64,000 nucleotides of DNA from Amoebidium appalachense (taxonomy: Eukaryota > Ichthyosporea). The notes beneath the pieces were generated by a model that did not search any database, was not told where the DNA came from, and saw only the letters and a program-made list of their open reading frames with translations. Position numbers and translations under genes: made by a program. This document shows, piece by piece, positions 24,016 through 47,930 of this stretch (within the stretch, counting starts at the first letter, position 1; the number at the start of each line of letters is the position of its first letter). Location: NCBI GenBank assembly GCA_963693365.1, contig CAVNZM010000002.1, positions 16,740,001-16,804,000 of the forward strand, given 5' to 3'.

Positions 24016-24780
24016 TGTTGGACATTGTGTTCATAGAAGCTAGTTCTAGTGCACGTTGTTCCTTCTGTAAGTCAGAAATGATTGCATCTTGTGAGGCCAA
24101 CCTCTGCTCCAGTAGTTGGACTAGTTGCTGCAACTGTAAGTTGTCAGACATAGTGTCGTGTATGATGGGTAACTAGTCTATGTGTTTTGTGCACTGGAAA
24201 CGACAGTAGAAAAGTGTAAATCAAACGTTCTGCTTCCCATGTTTGTGACATGGGAGGCACTGCTTTATATAGTCGTTGGCCACCTCATGGTGGCCTCGTG
24301 TGCACCCTGGTGGTGGGCCATGTACAGCATGGCCGAAAAGAGAGCACAATGAAAACAAGTCGTTAAAGATATAAAAGTTAACTGTGCACGTTGAGTGGCT
24401 AGTTAACTTGCACTAAAGCACACAAATAAACGTGTTTAACACACCAATTGCAGTTAAACGTAAATCTTGCTTCACACAACTAAAAATATTCTGAGAATAT
24501 CCGGGAATAAAGCACACTACCACTCTAAGAATAGAATCCTGTGGCAAATATAGACATGACATCATCTGAACCGGGAATATTAATTAATGAGCACAATTAG
24601 CACGTTGCTAGTGAAGCTCGTCATTGGTACAGTTTTGGCTCAAACATATAACTACCATATATGAATATGACCGTAAACAAAAGCTCTATGCACTCGAGTG
24701 AGTGTTGAAACAGTTATTCAATTGCTCAGAAACTTTCTCTAACAGACATTGCTAGCCGGGAGTACCAGTGTACTCCAACA
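24016..24780 (-). repeat. Copia 3' LTR (765 bp)
   Basis: Begins TGTTGGACATTG and ends GTACTCCAACA on the plus strand. It is the same length as, and apparently identical to, 30370-31134. It carries a copy of the gag start, which here runs into a stop just outside the LTR. Confidence 0.95.
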
Positions 24781-24794
24781 CCCCTACTCAATTG
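24781..24794 (-). promoter_or_regulatory. Polypurine tract of the copia element
   Basis: On the minus strand CAATTGAGTAGGGG sits directly before the 3' LTR, where plus-strand DNA synthesis would start. A second near-copy lies at 24867-24879. The nested TRIM has the almost identical CAATTGGGTAGGGG at the same place. Confidence 0.8.
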
Positions 24795-24966
24795 GATAAT
24801 TGTGGTATGAATTAATGCAACTGAGCTCGAGTGCTTCAGGTGCACAAAATACAGACAATAAAGATTCCCCTACTCAATTTTAGTATGGTACACGTAGTTG
24901 CACAGTCGGATGCAACTCTCTCCCCCCCCCTGAAGTATGAGGGCGCAGTTGGTTGATGACGGGTGC

Positions 24967-27330
24967 TCAGCACATGTTGAGCATCCCCACGGCCTTGGTG
25001 AAGAAAGAGGCAGACAGGGCCTTGGTGAACATGTCGGCCTTGTTGTCAGCAGAAGCCACCGGGACCACAGTGATGTTGCCCAGCAGGTGATGTTCCTTGA
25101 CGGAGCAGTAGCGGACGTCGATGTGCTTGGTCTTGGGCTTAACCCCCAGGGTGTCCAGCAGGGCCCGGGCAGACTCATTGTCCCCATGGATGGGCACCGG
25201 GGTGGGCTCATTGATAGGATTAAGGCCCAGGTCGTCCATCACATAGTTGAGCCATAGGGCCTCGTTCGTAGCAGCAGACATGGCCACAAATTCAGCCTCA
25301 GTGGAGCTGTGGGTGGTGATGGACTGGAGCCGAGACACCCAGGACACAGGGGAGGAGTTTATGAAGAAGACATAGCCCGTGGTGGAGCGCCGGGTGTCGC
25401 GGTCCTCGGCGTAGTCGGAGTCGGAGTAGCCAACAAGGTTGGGGGGGCCGGGACGGTAGACAATACCCAGGTCGATGGTGGCCAGCAGGTAGCTTACAAC
25501 TCTGGTAGCCATAGTCCAGTGGGTGACGGTGGGCGCATGAATGTGTCGAGTAAGGACTCCCAGAGCCTGGGAAATGTCGGGGCGGGTGGTACGCGCAATC
25601 CACAGCAGGGCACCGACCAGGCTGGCATAGTCCTCCTTCTTGCTGTAGGCTGGGGTCTTGTTGCTTTCACTGGCCTGGCCCGGGACGATGGGGGTCTTGG
25701 TGCCGGACATGTGGGTGAGACGAAAACGGGCAGCCAAGTCGATGATGTGTTGACGATGGCCCAGACGCAGAGACCCGTCCTCCAGCCAGGTAAGAGTGTG
25801 CCCGATGAGCAGGGTAGGACGACCCAGGTCCTTGGCAGAGAAACGAGCATCCAGCTTGGTGAAAAAATCGTCGATGAGCGCATCAGTGGCGGCCGTCACG
25901 GTGAAGTCATCCACGTAGGCAGCAAGGGCAATAAATGTTGGGGTCCCGGCATTCTTGATGAACAGGCACGGGTCAGCAGCACTCACAATGAAGCCTTGGT
26001 CGAGGAGATGGTCACGGAGGGCCTCATACCACTGGCGCGGTGCCTGTTTTAGGCCGTAGAGCGCCTTGTGGAGCAAGCCGACAGCATGGGGGGCCGAGGG
26101 GTTGACGAAGCCAGGGGGCTGCTCAATGTAGATGGTCTCGTTGACGGTGCCGTTGAGGAATGCTGTGTTGACGTCGATGTGGCGCAGAGGCAGACCTTGG
26201 GCCACGGAGGTAGCCAAAACCAGCCGGATGGTAGCCAGCGCAGCCACAGGTGACTCGGTGACGAAATAGTCCTGGCCAGGCTGCTGGTAGTTGCCCCGGG
26301 CCACAAGCCGGGCCTTGAAAGCAGTGACGTTGCCGACGTTGTCCTGCTTGACCGTAAAGACCCAGCCGACCGGAATGACAGTGGAGCCATCCTCTGGACG
26401 GGGCACAAGGGTGAAGGTGCCGTTGTCTTCCAGGGCCTTGAGCTCACGGTGTGCAGCCTCCTCCCATTTCAGACGCTGGGGACTCTTGAGTGCAGCCCGG
26501 ACAGTCTTGGGGACAACAATGGTGGAAGCCTTGATGGGTGTTGATGCAGGAGCCGTAGCCTGGGGGGCAAGGGGGGCCGTAGCAGCAGCCACGTTGGCAG
26601 TCGGGCCTCGACGTTGGTCGTTGTACACAGCGCCACTACGGGTCGTCCGGGGGAGCCGATGTGCAGGCTCGGGCAGGATCGGAATGTCCAATTGATCACT
26701 CGGCGCTGTCCCATTGGCTGACAGACGAGACGAATCAGATTGCTGATCATTCCGGACGATGTGATTGGCTGGCTGATTTGACGAATCAGATGACTCCAAA
26801 AAATGATGAATTGCCGGTGCGGTCGACCAATCAGATGGGACATCACGGAGGGGGTGCAGAATAGCAGCCTCGTCGAACTGCACGTCACGGCTGACGGTCA
26901 TCTTGTGTGCTGCTGGAATCCAGACCTTGTAGCCCTTGATGTTAGGAGGGTAGCCCACGAAGATGCCCTTGACGGCACGAGGCGCCAGTTTCGGTGTATC
27001 CTGTTGATGGACGTAGCAGGGAGAGCCCCAGACACGGAGCCGGCTGTAGTCGGGAGGAATGCCGGTCCACAGCAGGGCGGGAGACGATTGGCTGCCGGTG
27101 GCTCGCGACGGGAGCATGTTGCGTATAAAAGCCGCGGTCACAGCTGCCTCGGCCCAGAATCCCACCGGAAGGCCGGACTGCTGCAGGAGTGCCCGAACCA
27201 TGTCGAGGAGGGTCCGGTTCAGTCGTTCGGCAGTCCCATTCTGTTGAGGAGAGCCGGTGGTAGTGATCTGATGGCGAATGCCATGCTCACGGTTGTAGTC
27301 CCCGAAGGCCGTGCCCATGTACTCGCCCCC
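24967..27330 (-). pseudogene. pol: Copia pol, integrase C-terminal part, RT and RNase H
   Basis: A long open frame of about 790 codons. It starts in the integrase core after the second catalytic aspartate (GGEYMGTAF), includes the catalytic glutamate context SPQQNGTAERLN and the C-terminal integrase region. The copia RT follows (KARLVARGNYQQPGQDY, DVNTAFLNG, YGLKQAPRQWY, AYVDDF active site). RNase H follows (YSDSDYAEDRDTRRSTTGY, SSTEAEFVAMS, KHIDVRYCSVKEHH). It ends in a stop at 24967. It is in a different frame from the upstream gag-protease part, the shift falling in the C6 run at 27326-27331, so the polyprotein is interrupted. Confidence 0.93.
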
Positions 27331-29009
27331 CGTCGGACTGAAACACCTGCATGGGAACACCGTGTTGGGTAACCGCCGCCTTGTGGTACGTCACATATGC
27401 AGCCAGTGTGTCCGACTTCTTGACGAGGGGCACGGCCGTGGTGTGGCCGGTGAATTCGTCGTGGAACGTCGCCAAGTACTGAGCACCACCGATCGCGGGA
27501 GGGAAGGGGCCGCTGATGTCGCTGTGAACCTTGGCTAGGACCCGGGGAGCTTGGCTAGTTGATTCGGAGAAGGCAACACGGTGGGCTTTGCCGAGGGCAC
27601 AGGGCTCACACACACCCGGAGACTTGGCACCGCCACCCACCAACAGGCCTGCAGACTTGATGACCGAGCGTACAGCGTCAATGCCAGCATGGCCCAGACG
27701 GTAGTGCCACGTGTTGAGGTCGGCAGTAACCTTGAGGATACGCGGAGCAGTGGTGGTTTGGGCGTCCGGGGTTGTGTCCGCGCGCAGAAGAGACACCGCC
27801 ATGTGGTACAGCTTGGTGCCGACAGCCGAGCCGGTGGCCAGAATTTGATCGCCGTAGCACAACTTAACGCCGCCGCGGGTGTCAAAGCGGGGTAAAACAC
27901 CGTTGGTAGTTGCCGTGAACACACTGATGAGAGTGTCGGGGATGGAGGGCACGTAGAGTACATCCGTCAGCTGATGCACCGCAGTAACGCCGTCGATGGT
28001 GCTGGAAAAGAACACGTCGCCCACCCCAAGCACTGCACATGCACCCTTGTCGGCTACTTGGACCGTGGAGTAAGGCGCCGCACGCATGTTGATGAACACA
28101 TCGGGCCGGGGGCACACATGGTCAGTGGCTCCAGAGTCGAGGAGCACCTTGTTGGTGCCACAGTCGTTGCTAGACATGAGGAAAGCCCGGGGAGCGGCAG
28201 CCCCCCCCTTGCACTGTGCCGTAGTGTGGGTAGTAGAGGCAGGGTGGTTGATGCAGGACCCAGGCAGGAGGGGACCACCCTTAGGTTTGCGGCCGTTGGC
28301 ACGGTTGCCCCCCTTGCACATGGCGGTAGTGTGACTGGTAGACAGTGGGTGGTGGTTGACGCAGGAACCCTTGGGGTAGGTGCTGGCACGGTTGTTGCCA
28401 GAGTTGCTGTGTTGGCCGTTGCCGTTGGGGCACTGAGACTTGATGTGGCCTGGTTTGCCGCAGCCGTGGCAGATGACAGGTTGAGGAGCCCGTGTGGTGA
28501 AGGCGGCCGGCCCGGAGCTGGTAGTCACACGTGCACGTGGGTGGCTGGTCTCATATGCCCGTAGCTGTTGGAGGAGGCCCATCACGGTAGGCTTGGGTGT
28601 CATCTTGTAGGCAATTACAGGCATTTCGTAGTAAGGCACCTTGCCGAGGTCGTTGGTGAGCTTGGTCAGCACTTGAGCATCACCAATTTGTGTGCCGTAA
28701 TCGGCCAGGCGCCGCACGTAGCCGCGGAGTTTCATGGCGTATTTCGTCGCGGTGTCCGTAGGTTCAGGCGTAGAATTCATGTACAGCCCGATAAGGTCGT
28801 ACTGATTGGCCTCAGATTGCTCCAGGTAGTGGGCAGATAGGGCCGACCATATCTCCGCAGGTGTGGTGGTGCGTGTTAACCCTAGGATACAACGCACGTC
28901 AATCGAGAGTGCTTGCCACAGGTAGGAACGGGCAGTGTCGACCTGTTCACGGGTAGCCGGGTGCTCCGTACTGGGCGCGATGGTGTGGAGAAGACCAGCA
29001 CCAGAAAGC
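27287..29009 (-). pseudogene. gag-pol: Copia gag C-terminal part, protease and integrase N-terminal part
   Basis: This frame carries the Gag body (YLWQALSIDVRCILGL), a CCHC zinc knuckle CHGCGKPGHIKSQC, and two additional C-x2-H...H-x4-C units (CVNHHPLSTSHTTAMC and CINHPASTTHTTAQC). The aspartic protease motif is LLDSGATDHVC. Integrase zinc ligands are WHYRLGH and CEPC, and the first catalytic aspartate is in HSDISGP. After FQSDGG the frame runs out of register at 27326-27331 and stops at 27287. Its upstream end is cut by the TRIM insertion at 29009/30246. The open frame continues into the TRIM LTR only by chance. Confidence 0.92.
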
Positions 29010-29517
29010 TGTTGGAGTGCAGACTTACGCTCACTCCACAATATGTGTATGTTAGCTTTACAATTGGTTCCGTGTACATAGACACATGCTGACACTCGAT
29101 CACCACATGCACATCTGCATAGTTGAGGAATGTTGCCAATTGTGTTTTGACTGCAAACGATTGGTTCACTGGTCCCAGAGATCTCTAAATGAAAGTAACC
29201 AATCCGATTAGCGCCTGGCATCCGGATTACATTCCAGACTGCTGCCCCACGGGTATATAAGCCACGTCTCTGCCAGGTGCAGACATGGAGTAAAGACATG
29301 GAGTTCAGACATGGAGTTCAGACATGGAGTTCAGACGTGGAGTTAAGTCATGGAGTTCAGTCATGGAGTTCAGTAATGGAGTTCAGTGATGGAGTTCAGT
29401 CATGGAGTTCAGTCATGGAGTTCAGTCATGGAGTTAACACACTGAAAGCAGTAAAAAACGGGTCAGCGCCCAAGCGCGCCACGACGACCCTAGTCACAGC
29501 GGACTCTACTTCCAACA
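29010..29517 (+). repeat. TRIM 5' LTR (508 bp)
   Basis: TGTTGGAGTGCAGAC...CTACTTCCAACA. It contains a TATA box (GGTATATAAGCC at about 29252-29263) followed by a 12-copy 13-bp repeat at 29282-29437. Confidence 0.93.
29282..29437 (+). repeat. 13-bp tandem repeat, 12 copies, in TRIM 5' LTR
   Basis: Twelve exact-length units of G(A/T)CATGGAGTTCA begin 20-30 bp after the TATA box, so they should lie at the start of the transcript. Most units contain an ATG, in frames that shift unit by unit because 13 is not divisible by 3. The same array is at 30010-30165 in the 3' LTR. Confidence 0.92.
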
Positions 29518-29530
29518 GGGTTATGGGCCC
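29518..29530 (+). promoter_or_regulatory. TRIM primer-binding site (iMet anticodon arm)
   Basis: GGGTTATGGGCCC directly follows the 5' LTR. It is complementary to GGGCCCAUAACCC, the anticodon stem-loop of eukaryotic initiator tRNA. This is the half-tRNA priming used by Drosophila copia. Confidence 0.8.
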
Positions 29531-29737
29531 AGACACGACACCGCGGCCTCTAACTTCATTAGAGACTTTCGCTTCCACAAACTCCATCCGCAGCAGCCTG
29601 CGACATCAACGTCAAGTATTCCACTTCATTGGCGGGGCACGCACCACAGTGGAATGCACACCCCGGTCTACCCTGCAAGCAGCCACACTCACTCTCTCTT
29701 CTCTAGTGGTGTGTACACTTCTCCAATTGGGTAGGGG

Positions 29738-30245
29738 TGTTGGAGTGCAGACTTACGCTCACTCCACAATATGTGTATGTTAGCTTTACAATTGGTTCCG
29801 TGTACATAGACACATGCTGACACTCGATCACCACATGCACATCTGCATAGTTGAGGAATGTTGCCAATTGTGTTTTGACTGCAAACGATTGGTTCACTGG
29901 TCCCAGAGATCTCTAAATGAAAGTAACCAATCCGATTAGCGCCTGGCATCCGGATTACATTCCAGACTGCTGCCCCACGGGTATATAAGCCACGTCTCTG
30001 CCAGGTGCAGACATGGAGTAAAGACATGGAGTTCAGACATGGAGTTCAGACATGGAGTTCAGACGTGGAGTTAAGTCATGGAGTTCAGTCATGGAGTTCA
30101 GTAATGGAGTTCAGTGATGGAGTTCAGTCATGGAGTTCAGTCATGGAGTTCAGTCATGGAGTTAACACACTGAAAGCAGTAAAAAACGGGTCAGCGCCCA
30201 AGCGCGCCACGACGACCCTAGTCACAGCGGACTCTACTTCCAACA
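29738..30245 (+). repeat. TRIM 3' LTR (508 bp)
   Basis: Same length as and apparently identical to 29010-29517, including the TATA box at about 29980 and the 13-bp array at 30010-30165. Confidence 0.93.
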
Positions 30246-30505
30246 AGCTGGACATACATGGTTTCGGCCCATGTGTGGTAGTCCGTGCCTGAATCATTAT
30301 CAATGCCAGTGAAGAGAGGGATGTCGACCTTGAACTTGATGGAATCATTACGTGAGGGGCCCATAACCCTGTTGGACATTGTGTTCATAGAAGCTAGTTC
30401 TAGTGCACGTTGTTCCTTCTGTAAGTCAGAAATGATTGCATCTTGTGAGGCCAACCTCTGCTCCAGTAGTTGGACTAGTTGCTGCAACTGTAAGTTGTCA
30501 GACAT
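30246..30505 (-). pseudogene. gag: Copia gag N-terminal part, starting inside the 5' LTR
   Basis: The frame begins MSDNLQLQQLVQLLEQRL at 30505, inside the 5' LTR (30370-31134). It crosses the LTR end and the primer site in frame (SNRVMGP) and reaches the copia Gag start region (DYHTWAETMYVQL) before the TRIM insertion. About 45 codons are LTR-encoded, as in Ty1, where the first ORF also starts in the LTR. A coiled-coil-like heptad pattern covers residues 5-40. Confidence 0.85.
30357..30369 (-). promoter_or_regulatory. Copia primer-binding site (iMet anticodon arm)
   Basis: On the minus strand GGGTTATGGGCCC directly follows the 5' LTR end CCAACA. It matches the anticodon arm of initiator tRNA, not its 3' CCA end, so a cleaved half tRNA would be the primer. 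The site lies inside the gag frame. Confidence 0.82.
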
Positions 30506-31134
30506 AGTGTCGTGTATGATGGGTAACTAGTCTATGTGTTTTGTGCACTGGAAACGACAGTAGAAAAGTGTAAATCAAACGTTCTGCTTCCCATGTTTGT
30601 GACATGGGAGGCACTGCTTTATATAGTCGTTGGCCACCTCATGGTGGCCTCGTGTGCACCCTGGTGGTGGGCCATGTACAGCATGGCCGAAAAGAGAGCA
30701 CAATGAAAACAAGTCGTTAAAGATATAAAAGTTAACTGTGCACGTTGAGTGGCTAGTTAACTTGCACTAAAGCACACAAATAAACGTGTTTAACACACCA
30801 ATTGCAGTTAAACGTAAATCTTGCTTCACACAACTAAAAATATTCTGAGAATATCCGGGAATAAAGCACACTACCACTCTAAGAATAGAATCCTGTGGCA
30901 AATATAGACATGACATCATCTGAACCGGGAATATTAATTAATGAGCACAATTAGCACGTTGCTAGTGAAGCTCGTCATTGGTACAGTTTTGGCTCAAACA
31001 TATAACTACCATATATGAATATGACCGTAAACAAAAGCTCTATGCACTCGAGTGAGTGTTGAAACAGTTATTCAATTGCTCAGAAACTTTCTCTAACAGA
31101 CATTGCTAGCCGGGAGTACCAGTGTACTCCAACA
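30370..31134 (-). repeat. Copia 5' LTR (765 bp)
   Basis: Pairs with 24016-24780. In element sense a TATA box (CTATATAAAG, plus coordinates about 30617-30626) lies about 110 bp upstream of the gag start. Confidence 0.95.
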
Positions 31135-31137
31135 GAG

Positions 31138-32060
<923 letters not shown>

Positions 32061-33808
32061 ACCGTGATATTCCTACCCTAGGTTTCAATCTACCCTAGGT
32101 TTCAATCTATTCTTCACATACACCCATGCCAATCCGCTTTTCGTAAGAACAATTCATGTTATGTTCAAATAATGGCACTGCACGATTCTATGCAAGTTGG
32201 TGCACGATATGTTGGCTTTATTGATTGGAAAACTGCTTACGATTCTGTCTCCGACCGGGTCTCCTATGGGAAAAGCTTGCTGCACGGGGTGTACCACACT
32301 TCATTGGTGTTCTGTTAGAAGCACTCTTGTCTCAAACCTATGGTAGAGCTGTGGTTAATGGGCATCTTTCATATGGTTTTGCTCGTACTAGAGGTCTCTT
32401 GCAGGGTTCATTGCTTAGCCCCTTTTTGTTTACTAATATTTATAGATGATTTGGCTGTCAAGATTTATGCCGAAAATGATGACCCTATTAATAACTTTCC
32501 GCCTGCACTTCTCTATGCTGATGATCCGTCCCTCCTTGCCCGTACCCCTGGACGCCTGCAAAGACTGTTCGATGTAGTGTCAGAGTGGTGCAAGGCAAAC
32601 CTTATGATCCTTAACATAGACAAACGTGGTGTTCTTGTACCTGATATAGCTAACAATTTACCGTGACATTTACATTATCATCTAAACCTGTACCTATAGT
32701 TCCAGAATACAAATATCTTGGTGTTCCGGTTAATTCTGTTGGTGTTATGTTTTCCCATATGGTCGAAAAGAGGGTAGAGTTGGCTCGTAAGCGGTTAGCT
32801 TTCTTCTCGGCCAATATTTTTAAAGACACACCCCTCCATCCTTCTATTAGACTTACATTTATTCGCACTTTTGTCTTCCCGGCAAGTGAATATGGTTTAC
32901 CCCTTCTCGCCGCTTGGATCAAGAAAGAGAGAACTAGAGCGCTTAAACCCTTGGCAAATTTCCTTGAAGCAGAAGTTGTCTCCTTTCTATCTAACAACTG
33001 TTGTAAACCTGGGCCTGTAACGCTCTCGATATATGGTCTGGTCCCAATAGCTGCTAGAGTATCCCATCTCGCGCTGAAATTCAATAAGCACATAAGCCGC
33101 TTAAAGAAGTATTTGCCCTCCCACCCTCTCTTCTCTATCCGACCTGTCCCCTCCTCACCTCTCCCCTCTTTCCTTCCTTCTCTCTCTCCTTCTCTCCCGG
33201 GCACAAATACAAATAAAGCCCGCAAAAGTGTGCGTGTGACTTTGGACTGCCATTTACTTATTAAACATGTACACTCACAAGATAATCACGCAATATAACA
33301 AATGGAAAAAGATACCACACGACACTAGACCCGATGAAAGCAGACACCTTGAAAAACTAAGCCTTATGTCTAGTTTTTTATATAATGACCGCCTTAACCA
33401 TATTGCCAAATATGGCACTCGCAAATGTATAACACCTAAATACATATTACCTTCCAGTGTAGAACTGGTCTTTCTCTAGCTGATGGTATTATTGATCAAT
33501 TACCACGCTTTTACTGTACACGTGCTATACAGTGGAGATCTAATAAGTATAAGGTGGCATCGTTTGCATGCCCAAACAACACACACACACACACACCAGT
33601 TTAAATGGTCATGTATCGCCAAATGTAGTTTGATAGACCACATAATACCACAACACACACACGTCACATTCACAACAGACACCCAGAAAGATAGCCTACC
33701 TGTAAATTACAACATCCTTAAGCTTGATTCTATACTAAACACGCGTAACTACGACCTGTTTATTAGATGTATTGATTGGCTTGAGAAACACATCAATACA
33801 AAATTCTA

Positions 33809-33880
<72 letters not shown>

Positions 33881-33920
33881 CCAGCTGATAAAAAAAAAAA
33901 AAAAAAAAAGAAAAAAAAAA
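32061..33920 (+). mobile_element. Decayed non-LTR retrotransposon (RT part to 3' tail)
   Basis: RT fragments in several frames: FRKNNSCYVQIMALHDSM, FIDWKTAYDSV, GRAVVNGHLSYGF, RGLLQGSLLSPFLF, then ALLYADDPSLL as the active-site motif (YADD). A post-RT region follows (YKYLGVPVNSVGVMF, FPASEYGLPLLAAWIKK) and ends in a stop at 33809. At least four frame changes mark it as dead. It is 5'-truncated, with no endonuclease. It ends in (CA)n and an A-rich run at 33810-33920. A 17-bp unit CTACCCTAGGTTTCAAT is duplicated at 32076-32109. It is related to, but divergent from, the elements at 56.7-64 kb. Confidence 0.85.
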
Positions 33921-35170
33921 CGGGGAACCCCCAACCGTTATTTTTCTTAGTCTGTATGGTGTCTCGTAGAGAAAGTAAACCCTGATATATAGTCATCACC
34001 CGACATCTATGTACGTGATCATGATATACCGCTGAGGGGATATTCCGAGCAAACCCCCCCCCCATAATTGAGACTGGTCTCTCTTTGCCTCGAGTAAACA
34101 GCGTAAACCCCAAACCCCTACTTTTCCCCCCTACTTTTACATGTATTCCCCCCCCCCCCCCCCCCCCCTCCTTTTTTTTTTTTTTTTTTTTTTTTTTTGC
34201 GTGCCACAATTTCCCACCCAAGATTCTATGTTTGACTGATATGTGCGATCGCGCGCGAATAATTGGTCGATGCAAGATATTTTGAGATTGCAATATATCT
34301 ACTTTTCTCATTATTCTTTGTTTTTATCCATTTTCATTATGGTGGCAATACCATGGTTAGGGTGTTTGGTTTATCCCTTGGGGGTGGATATATGTATACA
34401 CAGGTAGTACATATCAAGTTCGAAGAAGGCCTCTTCGTGGCTGGGCGGCTTTTCCAATGGAATTCATACACAGTGGCTGGCGGCACAACTTTCTTCTGAC
34501 TGCATATTTAATTTATAATTACCACCATTACTTGGTACTGTATGCACCGGGCATACTAGGAATATGTAACAAGCACATACATTACATCACACACGAGTCT
34601 GCATTCGTGGCCGTTGAGAAGGTGAATGCCGGGAGTTTTTATATCACCGACAAACAGTATGGAAATCACTCAACTTGACGACACTCAAGGGTACTACTAA
34701 CTGGGTTCAACAAATATATAATATAATTAAATAATCCACGTTGACATGATAGGTGGTTGCTCCAAAAACGCAGAATCTAATACCCTGTTATGGTAATGAC
34801 TCCATATATACTGAAACGTACATCTAACAAAACATGTACGATCAAAGGCCCTCGACAAACGATAATAAAAACTATGCTTATAGAAACAATATCATTACGT
34901 CACCACTACACTATTTCCCTAGCGCACTACCAACATCACCTTTACGGTGTTATAGTTACAGCCAAGTAAAAGACTTCGGAACTTGCCTCCCCCCCCCCCC
35001 CCCCCCCCCCCCAAACACACACATACACACTCTCCTTCACCAGGACAGTCACACAGTAACACATTCTCTTCATCTATACACGAGTACAACTTCTCGACTC
35101 GAATCGAAAAAACATGTGGAAAGAACAAGCAATACCTATTCTGAGGCAAAAATCCGAGGAACATTATGAT
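33921..35170. other. Intergenic between LINE remnant and VHS-GAT gene
   Basis: AT-rich unique sequence with poly(C)-poly(T) at 34150-34198 and poly(C) at 34989-35012. No supported gene. The part next to 35171 should be the 3' UTR of the minus-strand VHS-GAT gene. Confidence 0.5.

Positions 35171-47930
<12,760 letters not shown>

Larger units (their letters stand above)
29010..30245 (+). mobile_element. TRIM-like non-autonomous LTR element nested in copia gag
   Basis: Two identical 508-bp LTRs (29010-29517 and 29738-30245) flank only 220 bp of internal sequence without a retroviral-type ORF. The internal part opens with GGGTTATGGGCCC, complementary to the initiator-Met tRNA anticodon arm, and closes with the polypurine tract CAATTGGGTAGGGG. 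LTR tips are TGTTGG...CCAACA as in the host copia element. AGC is repeated on both flanks, a 3-bp target duplication, and removing the insert leaves the gag frame continuous. It lacks proteins, so it must be moved in trans. Shared PBS, PPT and LTR tips make the surrounding copia family the likely helper. Confidence 0.92.
24016..31134 (-). mobile_element. Ty1/copia LTR retrotransposon, minus orientation, with nested TRIM
   Basis: It is bounded by two 765-bp LTRs that look identical and end TGTTGG...CCAACA. Without the nested element the length is about 5.88 kb. In its own sense the order is 5' LTR, primer site, Gag, protease, integrase, RT, RNase H, polypurine tract, 3' LTR; integrase before RT defines the copia type. 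The flanks repeat GAG on both sides (24013-24015 and 31135-31137), a 3-bp target duplication. Identical LTRs point to recent insertion. Coding capacity is broken twice: by the nested element in gag and by a frame shift at a C6 run in integrase. Confidence 0.95.

Noticed and set aside
25309-26052. Plus-strand ORF of 247 codons within the copia element, and similar ones at 27974-28564
   Set aside because: They are antisense shadows of pol and gag; the minus-strand frame has all catalytic motifs.
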